A stretch of 64,000 bases of DNA. Origin: Prochilodus magdalenae. Its lineage: Eukaryota > Chordata > Actinopteri > Characiformes > Prochilodontidae. The DNA lies in NCBI GenBank assembly GCA_024036415.1, contig JAMWET010000949.1, positions 332,501-396,500 on the forward strand. The letters are read 5' to 3'. A program made the position numbers and the translations under genes. This document shows, in pieces, positions 1 through 12,146 of the stretch (position 1 is its first letter; every line of letters starts with the position of its first letter). Under the pieces are notes generated by a model. That model made no database searches. It was not told the DNA's origin and saw only the letters and a program-made list of their open reading frames with translations.

Positions 1-1404
1 TAATTATTAATATTATTAAAACTGTTTGTTTTTATTATAACTAAATAAAAACAAAACAGTTGATATCACAGCAATGAAAATGCACTGCAATTTCAGAATT
101 CTCAACATCACTGGTTGAAAACCAGCTGAAAACATATTTTTCTTCATTATCTAAATCGGTCTATAATAATTATTCTTAATAATCACAAAATATAATATTG
201 TCGGTACACTGATCAGCATCAGATGTTAGTGTGCTTTGTGTAGCTTCTGTTGGTGTCTTCATGAATAAAGGCACATCATTCAACAAGCGTAAACAATTTT
301 GCTCAAAATGACGAAGACCGTTCTTTCGTAAGGTCAGTGTGCTTTTAAATACATCACAATCATGAACATGTCATATACTGTGGAGCATTAATATCAATCA
401 AATCTTGACGGACAGCAGCATAACTTAAACATAATGGTCCAACAATGGTCCATGTCAGTCGCCCAAGTTCTATGCAGGAGAGAAAGCTCCACTAGCGTTT
501 CTCCTTTCCTGACATGACTGCAGCAGGCAGCAGCATTCGCCTGCACGCCAGCCATGTGGCTGTGGTCACATGCTCATCGCTGAGCCGGCCCAGGGACCAC
601 CCTGTCTGCAACCCACGCAGTGGACCACCTCTGAAAGCACATGCAGGGTCATGGCTAGGTGTAAAAAGACAACAGGGCTGTGGTGTGTGGGAGAAGAAAT
701 TAGAGGCCATGCTCACACCCAGCTTTCTAATCCGGCTTTTCAGCTGCTGGGTTTAGTGTGACAACTGGCACATGACGTCCTTTAACAGTCTAAATACTAC
801 GTAACCCTACGCAGAGCATTATCAATTTTGGTCTCCCAGTGCGGTTCAGCAGACCAACATGTTGTCAAGGCTTTGTGAGTCATGTTTTGGCTTTGAATAC
901 AAATTCACCCTCTCTAAGCTGATGCAAGAACAACACGCAAGACTGCAGCACAAAGCTATCTTCCACTACTGTGTCAAAAGTCCAGTAACTGGTCTTTGCT
1001 TCGTTCCACTGTGTTATTAGAAATAATCCTCAATCATGAGGATTGACCCATGTATCAACACTCCTCCCACAAATGCACTGTGCTGTAGTTACGGTCACAG
1101 GTGGACTTTGCTTTATAGAGGGCTGGCAGAAGTCTAATTCTACCTAATGATTCATTGTAGCACACAGGTCGTTAGCACCAGGTACCTACATTTAGAGGGC
1201 ATTACTCATAACAAATCCAACATATTTTGTATACAAGTAATACAAGCTTATTTACAAGCATGTATACAAGCGTGCGCAAAAACGGACCACAGTACCGGAA
1301 ATGAGTGAATAGTATTTAACAAGGCAAGACGCTAAAACCAATTACACGCTTGACCAAAGGAAGGATTTGAATAAGCTCAGACAAAACAACTTGTGACTGA
1401 AACG
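1..1404. other. No gene seen
   Basis: AT-rich sequence with a GC-richer patch at 480-770. That patch has overlapping short frames on both strands and a possible minus acceptor (tgctttcag before 641), but no partner exon fits. Confidence 0.5.
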
Positions 1405-1870
1405 CACCTAATAGCGTGTAATATCGCCATGATTAACAGCTGTGATTCTATTGGGCATGGACTGAAAAAGTTTCTGGATGTAGGTGAATTCAATGTTCAG
1501 CCACTCTTGGATTACAGAATTACACAGTTAGGTCACATTTGGTGGATGCCTTCCCCGGCACAACTAGAATTTCCTGTAGACTGGGGTTTGTGCCACTGCT
1601 GGTAGACCCATATGATCATACGCTTCCATACACCTCCAGATTCAACTACTTCCTTCACACTATGTTCTTTGGCACACCCAAATGCAATCACTCCTTTTAG
1701 TGAATCATTCATTTCTGCTTTGGAGCCATTTTCCACACAGCAAATAAGACATTCACTGCACTGTACCACCTCTTCTCAATCTATGAGCCAACTGCACACC
1801 CCACAGGTACTTATAGCACCATCACCCTCATGGATTAAAGGAACCTGAAGGTACTACCACCTTAACACGC
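1405..1870. repeat. Dispersed repeat, family P (copy 1)
   Basis: It shares with 3775-4060 the ordered blocks cctaatagcgtgtaat, cacacagcaaataagacatt, actgcactgtaccacctctt and tgaaggtactaccacctta. The second copy lacks an internal part. Its orientation as a mobile element is unknown. No coding frame survives. Confidence 0.55.
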
Positions 1871-2214
1871 AAGGTGACAATATTTGTTCATCTTATGAAT
1901 GAGGCATGCTCATATTTTTAGCTAAAGTGACTCGGTGTGGAAAAAATAAAGGTTGCATGAAGTTTGAAGTCGGCTGCAAAGCTTATATCCCATTATTGCC
2001 TGACTAATGCAGACTCAGAGTTTTCCCATTACCAGATTACTCAAGTGCATGCATATGCGTTGATTAGATTACTGGCAAAAACTGATGAGAACTTTATGGC
2101 TGTGATTCGGTCACAGACCTGAGCTGAACTCGCTTATGGGCAGCAACTCAATATGTTTTCGAAAGAGTGATCATCCAGCTGCAGTCAGAGATGGTAATGT
2201 TGCAAACACTGAAT

Positions 2215-2560
2215 TCAGTTCAATTCAACTTTGCCATTATATCAATATAGTCAATACAGTGTTGTACAGTATATCGAAAAACTATCAGGCTACTTCCCAG
2301 TGCAGTGATGAAAAAATAGATACATAGTGAGAAACAGTGCAAAGACAAAAAGACAGAAGACAACATGTGCATGAACAGTAAAACAGATGTACAGGAGTAG
2401 GAAATGTGCATCAGCGAAATACAGTGTAGTGCCAGTGTACATAAAGGAAAGTGCAGTGAGTTGAGGTAGTCAGGTGTGCAGTTCAGTATTTTCACAGTGG
2501 TAAACGGCGAATGTTCATATAATAGTGAACAGTGCATGTAGTAAGAATAGCAGCTAAACA
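2215..2560 (-). mobile_element. Retroposon tail relic, reverse orientation
   Basis: tcagttcaattcaactttgc followed by cattatatcaatatagtcaa and gttgtacagtatatcg has the same layout as the reversed tail at 31245. The rest is a degraded series of cagtg and gtgcag motifs. There is no coding content. Confidence 0.4.
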
Positions 2561-3774
2561 CCTCAAACAGCCATACAGCTTACAGTAGAGAATTAGCAGT
2601 TCTTTATAAGCTGTGCTTTATTTGTGAAAATAAAGCCTGTATAAGTCAATTCCATCACAAAGTTGGGCTTCTTTGTTTGTGAAAAACGAAACAGAACAAC
2701 ACTGGAGCACCATCCATGTTCTCTCCAGCTTGCAAAGCTTAAAAACACAAGCTTCAGGAAACACTATATCTTTAGGCAAGTCAAGTGAATCTGCTTACTC
2801 TTCGGAAAAACGAGACAGTGGGCCGGGTTCAGGTCTTCATCTGACACATTTACTATGATGAATTATTCAATGACGAAGAGAGGTGTGCTGTGAGTGGGCT
2901 CATCATGCCTCACTGATGCACACCGTTGTGGCCATTCAGCGGAGACAGGCTCACTAGTGCACGGCACTAGTGAATCCATCAAAACAGGAAGCCAACAGGA
3001 GCTTTTGGTGCTTACTGTGGCACTTAACGCTTGGATGGGATTCATAAACGTGATGTCTTCCTTGGATTTACTGTATCATACAAACTGGTGCTGTCACAGT
3101 TATCACTTTTTTGAAAGAATAGATTTCTCGTTTGTCTTTTTCCAGTAAAGGTTATGCATAGTTTGCTACTGTGTGGTTATTTGGCCCAATGTTAAAGCTA
3201 ACAAAAAAAAAACAAAAAACATAAAATCACAATTATGCTGCATCTAACTGTCAACTGCCTCTATCACCTGCAGTTTGTGTCTGTCCTATCACTATCAGGC
3301 ACTTTCAATCCCAACCATGTGCATGCTCTGTGATTACTTTTCTCCCAGACACGGGTCACATGCCTAGTGACTGCATGGGGAGGAGTTTGGGTTGTACTGG
3401 GAGGGGTTTTGATTGACGAATGCGTCTTTCAGAAGCAGATGCATTTATATTGCTGTAGCATGTGGACATGCATTACATCTCAAACCACCTCCTGATGTCT
3501 TATGATGATGATTATGATTACCTGCCAAGTATGTTACATATACAAGGAATTTGTATTAGTGAGTAACACGTGTATGACATGTAACATACTGAACAGACCA
3601 ACAAGCACACATACTTGTAACCGAGTACTTAACTAAGGAAAACATTACATAGCATTACATATACAATACATAGAATAAAGGATAGACAAGTAAAGAGCTG
3701 GAGAGAAGCTACGAGATGCATAAATAACTGTACTTGTAAGCTTCCTGGACAAGTAAAATGAGTCCCCTGTGACT
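2561..3774. other. No gene seen
   Basis: Mixed AT-rich DNA with short frames only. No splice-bounded exon, tandem repeat or recognisable mobile element was found. Confidence 0.45.
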
Positions 3775-4060
3775 AAACCTAATCGTGTGTAATACCTCTA
3801 CGAGCACCAATAACAGTTGGGATTCGATTTTGGCATGGACAGCACAGGTTTTCTTCTTTTAGTCAAATTCGTAATATCTGCTTTGTGATCCATTTTCCCA
3901 CACATTCAACGAGACATTTGCTGCACTGTACACTCTCTTCTCAATCTATGAGTCCAGCTACACACCCTGCAGGTATTCATAGCCTGATCATTACTATGCG
4001 ACGCCATCTGCAGAAACCTGAAGTTACTACCACCTTAAACACACAAGGTTTTTGTCCAGG
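3775..4060. repeat. Dispersed repeat, family P (copy 2, shorter)
   Basis: It matches family P copy 1 in order (cctaatcgtgtgtaat, cacacattcaacgagacatt, tgcactgtacactctcttct, tgaagttactaccacctta) with a deletion of about 150 bases. Divergence looks high, so the copies are old. Confidence 0.5.
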
Positions 4061-5009
4061 GAGCTCACGTATATGGATCTACTATACATGTGTAGTCATA
4101 TACTGCAAAAACCTTTATTAGCAGAATGTAGCAGAATGATTTTAGCATTGTGAGATCTGACCACTGTGATTAGTGAGTGGTTTGAGTGATCAGATCTGCA
4201 CCTGTTTTAAACATGACCTGGGTGCGTTTAGAATTACATCTTTTAATGTGAGATAATCCTGATACCCATACAGCGACCAGGTGTCAACAGGGAGGCAATG
4301 GCCTTGGGCCAAACCCTAGCTCAAAACTATCATATAGCAAAATCTCAGACACAAGGCAGCACACTCCTAGCCACAGCCGTATACAATAAGCACTGCACAT
4401 GAAATGATGCTGAATAGGTTTGTTCGCATGTTAATGACTGAATTATGCAAATATATTGTACATTTTGTGGAACTCCTGCCTAATACAATCAACAGGGCCT
4501 CCCTACCTCCCTAATCGCGCAACCCACTAGGGTGCTGAATCAGTTTCTCCTCAGTGTAGTGCTATCAACAACAGGGGTGTAAATGGAGATTTCTGCTTTG
4601 CATGAGGTGCCTTTAGAACCACACAAGCCTATTCTCGAACATGTCCCCCTCAGTATTACTGACTTATATTAATATTTGAACAGCTATTTGATGAATTGGA
4701 GACACCTATGTAAGGGGGAAGCATAAGATTAAGTAGAGTCGCTGTTTTTCTCAGTGAAAGGTCCGTGCTCTCATTGTAAATCAGCCTCAATGAGGGTTAG
4801 GCGAGCAGGGATCCGTCACTGAGGCGTTTGAGCAGGTTTGATCATTGCTCAGGAATAATCTAGCAGAGGTGAGGGTTAAAAGCCTGCTCCTTCACTGTTT
4901 ACAGTGAGCAGTGTACTACACGGCCCTGAGCTATTTAGCAGCCACGAATAAACATCATCCATTGTCATGACAAGACTTAACACGGACCAACCTGGCTGGA
5001 TGTGAGTGG
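4061..5009. other. No gene seen
   Basis: AT-rich non-repetitive sequence without supported exon, RNA gene or mobile element. Confidence 0.45.
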
Positions 5010-5225
5010 GCCAGGGCTGCTTTGAAGCTTCACTTCTTTATTATGGTTTTCCAATGGAAATATCTGTCTTTGCGCCGGCCAAGGGAGCGCATTGCTCAGC
5101 AAAAGCGGACAAAGGAAATTGTTATTTGGATTAGGCCGGGTCATTTTTTCGTGCCTTTTGTGTTTAGGCAGGGTCTGGCTGGGCTTCAATAACTCTCTCA
5201 ATAGGACAGCGAAGCACATTCTAGC
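5010..5225. other. Candidate non-coding regulatory element
   Basis: GC-richer and lacking repeats compared with its surroundings, with gattaggccgggtcatt and aaggaaattgttatttgg words. No exon signature. Conservation is untested. Confidence 0.2.
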
Positions 5226-5460
5226 TTCGGAGATGAGTTCACAACTTCACACTTCAAAAGTACATTTGGATATTAAATGGAAAAATCGGCAAACGCCACC
5301 AGGCACACGTCTAAAAGGACTACCATCAATAATGGATTTAAGCGCCATATGTTCTCTCTGGGTTCAATAATTTACCTCTGTCTAGAATTTTAAACAAACA
5401 GAATAGCGTGGGATAAACTGCAGGCATCTCCAACTCCAGTAGCTTACACAGAGAGAGCTG

Positions 5461-5561
5461 TCATGTGCGTCTGGCCATGAAGCCCACAATGCCTCGAATG
5501 GTGCGGCAGTCCTCGTTGAATTCTCCGAGGTCATTAAAATGATGATATCTGCAACTGAATC
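5461..5561 (-). CDS. Possible isolated terminal exon, 32 codons plus stop
   Basis: A long pyrimidine-rich tract ends in ttttactag/GATTC. Read with phase 1 entry it gives 32 residues, including GEFNEDCRTIRGIVGFMARR, then TGA at 5461-5463. Read with phase 0 entry it gives 59 residues beginning DSVADIIILMTS and ending at 5382. Both are plausible. It could be an alternative last exon of the coiled-coil gene (phase 0 would join exon 8 directly), the last exon of another minus-strand gene, or chance. No partner exon was found between 5562 and 11026. Confidence 0.3.
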
Positions 5562-5789
5562 CTAGTAAAAACAAGCAAGTTGCAGAGAAAATAGAAACAG
5601 GAATATTTCCAGGTATCCTAACGTTTATGTCGTCTTGCGGAATCGTTTAGGCTTTCATCCCGTGCTCGGTACCTGGAGAAGTGAGTTTGCAACAGCTTTA
5701 CAAAAATTCCTTCCTCAAGTTTCACTACTTACGCATCCATTACCATAATTTCATCACCCTGTACTAATGCAAGGCGGTGTTCGGAATGC

Positions 5790-6010
5790 GTTACTACCCA
5801 CAGCTTGCTTTTTTTCCCTGGAGGTTTCCCTGCTGGCGCATGGATTGTATCCTGGCTTGTTTACACCTGCTCATTGGGTCTGTTTAGCCATGCGCCAATT
5901 AGGGCCTAATTAAATGCTGGGTGCACCAGTCGGGCTCGCTTAGTTCTGATCCTAGGAGCTACTTTGATCTCCTCTGACAGATAAGGTGTCTGCTCCAGAG
6001 CCTAACCCTC
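5790..6010. other. Candidate non-coding element with paired homeodomain cores
   Basis: Contains aattagggcctaatt at 5897-5911: two inverted TAAT cores around a GGGCC centre, plus ttgtttaca (forkhead-like) at about 5857. The surroundings are free of repeats and open frames. Confidence 0.3.
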
Positions 6011-6979
6011 CACTTGGAGAAAATCCAGTTCATTAAAACAAGGGGTTTTCAGGAACGGTGGAAGGGAAGGGGAAGAAAAGGCAGAGGGAGGTTGGGGATA
6101 TTTATGGTTAAAGAAGCTCAAGCGGTTTGGGATTTATAATGATCTTCTCATGTGAGTTTGGGGTTTTTTTGGCCCAGTGAGCAAGGATGGCAGCAGGAGG
6201 ATACAGCTGCTGCAGGATTACAATCCAAAAACCGATCCGCCCTTTGTTCAGCTCAACACCAACAGATTTCGTTTTAGAGAGAGCAAAAGCAGCACAATCA
6301 CAGCTTTTTACGCCTACCAGTGCAGTAACGACAGCTCCTTTACTGTACAACTTTGTGGCTTCTACTCAGCGGCTGGTAGAGTACTAAAGTAAAAACATGG
6401 TTACTCTACTCTAAACACACATCAAACCAATAACTCCATACGAGTAGTAATGCACCGAAGTATGAACAGGCAATAGCAAAGCCAAGACTCAAAAACACAC
6501 TGCACTGAAAACCGGAAACCATAAAAAGCAGACAATGAAAAAAAAAAAACATTTTTACCAAATAAAATAAACTACAACGATTACAGTATGCAGGCTACAG
6601 TAAGTACCACATGGAGTTAAGTAATGGTAAGTAATACATGGAATAGTAATTATGATATTATTTATGATTTACCCGTATTTACAATTTGGCACCATCAGCT
6701 ATTTCAAAAACTGAGGCTACAGATGGATCCAGGATGCTCAGAAGGACTACTTCTGTAATATTCAGTGTACTAAGCAGATGTTGTTGACTAATTTCATACC
6801 TCTAGTGAATACCTTCTTAGATGATGTACTTTCTCCAGTAACGACCCTCACAGAAACCATTTGGAATGACATGGTTTCACATTTGTATTTCATTTCCCCT
6901 AGTATTGGTATTTGCTAAAGCTTTATTTAATCAACATCTGGTTTATGTATTACTTAGCAGTATCTTGCTAAGTAAAATG
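6011..6979. other. No gene seen
   Basis: Short overlapping frames at 6108-6392 on both strands lack splice context or motifs. The rest is AT-rich with poly(A) at 6539. Confidence 0.45.
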
Positions 6980-7480
6980 AGCTTACATCTAGTCAATACA
7001 TCTAGCAGATATCAGTTTAAGATTATTGTAGACCTTGTAAAACAACACTTAACATATTTCTAGACCTATTTGACTTGACTGAAGGGATTCTGTACGAAAC
7101 AAGATTGAAACAAGTCAAATGACCCTCCAGTATAGAGGGCTGATTTGTCTTACTAAAAACATTTAAAACAAAGAAATAAATGATGTTAAAATGTGTCACA
7201 TGACCTTGAAACAGGCCTATAATGATCTTAAAATGAAAAACGTTAGATATATTGACTAGATTCGAGATCATTTAACTCGACAAGACAGCATGTTTTGAAA
7301 TGTACAAAGAGGAACCACTTTAAAGGAGGAGCCACAAAGTTTAAAAGGTTCAACATCAATTTCAGATCTGTTACATATATTGACTAGACTTAAGATTTCA
7401 CGTGACAAGATAGCATTCTTTGCAATGTACAAAAAAGAAACACCTTTGATTTTCTACAGAGCCACCTTTGTAAAGTTATT
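6980..7480. repeat. Degenerate local repeats (tattgactaga units)
   Basis: Two direct units near 7245-7345 and 7372-7478 share atattgactaga, gacaaga.agcat and tgaaatgtacaaa-like words in order. An inverted form (tctagtcaatacatct) lies at about 6990. Old local duplication, unclassified. Confidence 0.4.
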
Positions 7481-9206
7481 GTAGAGCTTTGTAATCAATT
7501 CAAGGTTTGTCGGTACATTGCATCTTTGTGGTCTAAAAGAATCGGTTAAAGCTCAAAAGTGCTAGATAAAAACAAAAGCAAGGCAGCCCATGTGCGGAAT
7601 GAAATTCACTGTGGCCTGGAATAGAAAGAAACAATGCTTGAATATATACATGACTAGAAGGAAAAGAATAACCAGCCATCAAAATTCTGCATGTACCTGA
7701 GTAAATCTAAATCTGTTTCTAACTCATGAAATATACAACACAGCTGCACCCTAAATGGTACCAAAGCCTCTCTTATCATTCCCTCACTGCCCTTGTAGAA
7801 GACGACAACATGCAGCCCTTAAGATGCAACACGCAGCAAGACGCTTCTTTGGGAAGATGATAAGTGGATGTGGAACTCCTCTGTCACAAAGTATATCCAA
7901 CCCCTTTTTTCTGCCCACAGCCTCAGTGTGAACCCGAAAGACACCTGCTGGGAGTCAATCACAATTCGTTTCCTCTTCCGTCTTTTCTCCCTTTCCTTCT
8001 TCGCACCCTTTTCTTTTCGCCACAGCTCAGCGGCACGTATCTGAACAATAAAGACAGACCAGTGCAGTAGAGCTCACGGTAGTGTGTATGAAGAATGGCT
8101 ATGACACACATCATTCGTTTACGCTGATTCTCGTGGAGGCTTCCCGCAGCTTTACCAGAAAGGGAGATAGCTCATTTAGATGCCATGCAGAGGGAGCAGG
8201 TGTTTAAGCTTCAGGCTAGCTTAACATCAGCTAATGCACCTCGAAACCCCCGCAGGCAAAAATCATCGGCATATTCCAAAAAAACAATATCTTCACGAGC
8301 GAAGCCAATGGGCTCAGAGATAAACCTTTCGTAAGCAAAACATCTATTTTGTGCATGCTGTGACTATTCACACAAATGAGCCTATCTATGCTTATTTGAA
8401 CACTCAATTCTAATGCCACCGAAGTTGTTACTGACTAAGCAAATAACAAGAGCAGTTAAATCTGAGCATCAGCGTTAGAGATTTCAGCCAGAACTTCAGC
8501 AGAATGGACCATAATATGTTTTAGTATTACATTTAACCATTTGTGTGTAGCCTGGCAAAAGCTTACATTGCTAAACATTAAATTATGATATTATTTCAGA
8601 ATTATTTTCAAAGAACCGTAGCTTTGCTCAAAATCATGTCCTTTTCTCACACCTACTTCTTTCATGTGCGGTTTCTCTTCAAATATTAATGAGGTTTAAA
8701 GAGCATAGTGTGTGAATAAAACATCAAAGCTACACTTACAGGATCTTTCAAATTAAAATTGAGGGTTAGAGAGCCATGTTAGTGAAAGCACTGAAGATCA
8801 AACGTGGTTCCGCAGATTTAGGTGGAGCATTTCAGGTCTTACACAAGGTTGAGGTCACAAAGAAATTCCCTGAAAAGGTGTGAGGATAAAGCGGCTTATG
8901 CTCGAGCCTTCAACGCACACATATTCATGTTAAAAAGGGAAAAAAAAAAAAATCGAGCCATGAAGGCTGAAGTAAACCTATTAACAACTGCCTACTCAAG
9001 GCTAAAGCACTCAAGCGCTAAAGCTCCAGTATCGGTTATTGGGAAACACAATAACAACAGGCAAAAATCTACTGAGAACCGGCTGCCTTCTGTTACTGCA
9101 GCAGAGTACAACTTCTAGTCGCTCTCAGTCAGGTCAATAGGCATGGAGGTTCCTGAATGTGTAGCTTTTACCCTAGTCATCACCGAAACACAGCAGCACC
9201 CAAACA
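7481..9206. other. No supported gene
   Basis: A 98-codon plus frame (8822-9118) is basic and lysine-rich but crosses a poly(A) run and shows no motif. Otherwise plain AT-rich DNA. Confidence 0.4.
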
Positions 9207-9208
9207 TA

Positions 9209-9731
9209 CAGGGGTTGGACAATGAAACTGAAACACCTGGTTTTAGACCACAATCATTTATTAGTATGGTGTAGGGCCTCCTTTTGCGGCCAATACAGCA
9301 TCAGTTCGTCTTGGGAATGACATATACAAGTCCTGCACAGTGGTGCTAAGCCATTCTGCTTGCAGGATAGTGGCCAGGTCACTACGTGATGCTGGTGGAG
9401 GTTCGTCCTTCTTGGTGGTATGCTGACATTACCCTGGATACCGTGGCTCTTGATACATCACAAAGACTTGCTGTCTTGGTCACAGATGCGCCAGCAAGAC
9501 GTGCACCAACAATGTGTCCTCTTTTGAACTCTGGTATGTCACCCATAATGTTGTGTGCATTGCAATATTTTGAAAAGAACTGTGCTCTTACCTGCTAACT
9601 GAACCTTCACACTCTGCTCTTACTGGTGCAATGTGCAATTAATGAAGATTGGCCACCAGGCTGGTCCAATTTAGCCATGAAACCTCCCACACTAAAATGA
9701 CAGGTGTTTCAGTTTCATTGTCCAACCCCTG
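9209..9731 (-). mobile_element. Tc1/mariner-type element, internally deleted (copy 1)
   Basis: Perfect 31-base terminal inverted repeats (9209-9239 and 9701-9731) begin CAGGGGTTGGACAATG. TA dinucleotides flank both ends (9207-9208 and 9732-9733), the target duplication of this superfamily. Total length is 523 bases. The minus strand holds the two ends of a transposase: an N-terminal helix-turn-helix-like segment (about 9385-9550) and a C-terminal segment containing VQDLYMSFPRR near 9290-9340. The catalytic DDE core is missing, so it is non-autonomous. It lies downstream of exon 9. Confidence 0.9.
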
Positions 9732-9764
9732 TATGTGTCAGACTGCATTGCTATTGGGAAAGAA

Positions 9765-10210
9765 GACTGATATGGGGAATATTTATTGAGCTACACATGC
9801 AGATGTAGTCTCTCAGTATGGCACCGGGCTGCCATGTTTTCTAATGCACCATTCCAGACCTCTCGGCATGGAGTTGTAGAGGTTCCTAATGGTGTTCTGT
9901 GATAATCCAGCCCATGCATCTTAAATATTCTCACACAGATCCTGCAGATTGTGCTGTAGGGGTGGAGGTAAAGTGACACCAGGCCTTCTGAGACGGGTGA
10001 CAACAAACCGTTCATGTTGGCGCTGACCATGATGCCTCCACACACAGACTTACTCATGATAACTTGCTGCCTTTCTGAGTCACTCCTTGACAGTATGGCA
10101 CAACACCAGTCTTTGGTGATGTTGCCGTGGTATTAAGGGCCGTCATCGTAATGGTCTGTGTGCATGTAGTCTTCCATCTAACAGGGTGACTCATGGAAGG
10201 CATCACTGCT
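9765..10210 (-). mobile_element. Decayed Tc1-like element, second family (copy a)
   Basis: The minus strand shows a broken transposase C-terminus (pieces like HGLDYHRTPLGTSTTP, equivalent to the IPQDTI..LY.SMPRR region of the family). Further upstream pieces of the same transposase are frameshifted. The edge sequence gactgatatggggaatattt recurs at 12147, 14306 and, inverted, at 47900 and 51255, which defines the family end. Many stops; inactive. Confidence 0.7.
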
Positions 10211-10844
10211 CACTGACTGCATGTGTCATTAAGCCCTGCCTCCAATGAGCCCAATGTGCACTGACTAGCTGGTAGAGCTTGCCAGAAGGTGGGCAATAAG
10301 GATCGTGTTTCGAGATCACCTTGTAGTACACCTTCAGAGGCGTTTTGCGTGGTTTCTGCAGGAGATAATCTATATCCCTTTAACAATTACCGCTAACAGG
10401 CACATGATGCTGTTAAATTACAGAACAACGGCAATTTCATCTTCACACTGAGGACAGCATGACATCTACCAGGATATGTTTCTAGGATGTCACTGTTAGG
10501 TCAATGTTAAGTAGCAGGGTTACAGAAAATAGATTATACCTGTCCCATAATATCGCCACCAGTGATACCATAGTTACAGGAAAGAAATATCAGAGAATTA
10601 TTATACCAACTTCCGCACCTCCAATATGTTAACAAAAGCAACCGTACAGTCCTTATCACCTCCTTTAGAACACCCCCACGGTTTTGCTGCAAAAACAACC
10701 CAATGCTCACCTCTAGCTGATATGTCTTGACATTTTGAGATAAGCCTAACCCCTTATACCAACATGCATACTGTACCTTCAGTTTTCAGTTGACCCCACA
10801 GCAATAGCAGTAGTATTTACTTTTAGGGAAAAACTGAAGTATGC

Positions 10845-10850
10845 TTTAAT
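10845..10850 (-). terminator. Candidate polyadenylation signal (ATTAAA)
   Basis: Minus-strand ATTAAA lies about 177 bases after the exon 9 stop. A G/T-rich stretch (ttgctgtggggtc) follows some 40 bases later. No AATAAA lies closer to the stop. Such hexamers are common in AT-rich DNA, so this is only a candidate. Confidence 0.25.
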
Positions 10851-11026
10851 GGTAACCAAATATAGTGGATACGGAGAACTAAACACCACTGAGAGCGGAC
10901 TGTATGCTAAAGCATTATTTGCAATAGGCAGCACACCTCCAGTACAAACCTCTGTTTGTACGTGGTTAAAGCTTTGGGCGGTAACTCAGTATTAATAGGA
11001 GACCCACTGATCAATCAGGGCACCAC

Positions 11027-11125
11027 TCAGGGAGAGGAAACCGGTGGGCCCCAGCTGTTCTGCCTTTGGATCTGTTTTAATGGCAGGTACTTCAGCCACT
11101 CCTGGATTCTAAGCCCATCCTCTCC
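11027..11125 (-). CDS. Exon 9, terminal exon of the coiled-coil gene
   Basis: 99 bases: 32 codons and a TGA. The acceptor is a long pyrimidine-rich stretch ending gctctcaacag. Phase 0 entry matches exon 8. The peptide begins GEDGLRIQEWLKYLPLKQIQ and ends GPPVSSP. A Trp/Leu/Lys amphipathic helix followed by a Pro/Ser tail is a plausible C-terminus. It is too short for a standard ORF cut-off. An alternative upstream acceptor (before ATGGTG, about 11196) was considered, but its phase 0 reading has a less plausible peptide. Confidence 0.6.
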   Translation of the reverse strand, partial: GEDGLRIQEWLKYLPLKQIQRQNSWGPPVSSP

Positions 11126-11289
11126 CTGTTGAGAGCATGAGGGAGTCCACAACAAAGAGCATTCCCTCCTCGCTGCACCATCTGAGACACCAGGGGCTCC
11201 TGTTTTTGATCCCCTAGGAGCACACTATGGAAATGGGCAGCTCCATTCAATGGCTCCACTGAAAAAAAAAAAAGCCATTTATCTTCTAT

Positions 11290-11480
11290 TTCAGACCGGG
11301 CTGCTTGCTAACTCTTAGTTGCACATTTGTTCTCGCTTGATGGCTAAAATCCCGTAATTGAAATCCAGCACGTGTAATTATGCAAATCAGGCACCCTGCG
11401 ACGCCGCCTAACCCCCACCCAGCCCCCTAGATTTCCATACAAACCTGCTCAACTGCGATTACGTGTTTACAGGCCACACG
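11290..11480. other. Candidate non-coding element in intron 8 (octamer site)
   Basis: Compact interval with cacgtgtaattatgcaaatc: an E-box (CACGTG), a TAAT core and an ATGCAAAT octamer within 20 bases, close to exon 9. No repeats. Confidence 0.3.
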
Positions 11481-12006
11481 GTTTTGTGTCAGCTCTGCAA
11501 GATCCATCATCATATACAGTCGCTTAGTACTGATTACCTGAAGTGCCAGGAGAGCACGCTTTCCAAATGGCTACTAACAATTTGTGTATACACTTCTAAA
11601 TATTAAAATAAATCATGCAGCTCCATCCTAATACACCGCAGATGGGGCACTTTGTCTGTGCTCTCTCGAAGGGCCACTGTACAAACTGGCGACATCGATC
11701 TTGTCCACATGGTGGTGGCACATCATTGGGTGATCTCCTTTGCTGACGCTGTGTTTGCAACATGGCTGGGGTATTGATGGATGTCCTGCACTCTTGATGA
11801 AGTTCTTGGTATGTGCATCGCTGCTCAGGCGGAAACTGGTGCCCTGTGTGAGGAGACCTCATCCCACCCTCATTGGTTATGCTGTGTATGGGACTGAGGA
11901 GATCCTGTTGACAGATGGTCTTTTTTTTTTCTTGATGTCTCTGAAGAGAGTATCTTCAGGCAAAACAACCCTTCTTACTGCTTATAGTTCTCTCAACTCA
12001 AGGCAG

Positions 12007-12007
<1 letters not shown>

Positions 12008-12045
<38 letters not shown>

Positions 12046-12142
12046 GCACACACACACACACACACACACACATGCACACACACACAAACACACACACACA
12101 CACACACACATACATACACGTACACACACAAACACACACACA
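12008..12142. repeat. CA microsatellite
   Basis: About 135 bases of (CA)n with a few interruptions (cgcacg, catgca, tacata). The long His/Thr-rich and Cys/Val-rich frames over it are artefacts. Confidence 0.97.
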
Positions 12143-12146
12143 AGTT

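Noticed and set aside
492..716. Possible minus-strand terminal exon at the window edge
   Set aside because: An acceptor-like tttcag is present, but all three frames are short, no partner exon is compatible, and the gene already has a terminal exon at 11027.
8822..9118. 98-codon basic plus-strand frame
   Set aside because: Crosses a poly(A) run, has no motif, and lies alone next to a transposon.
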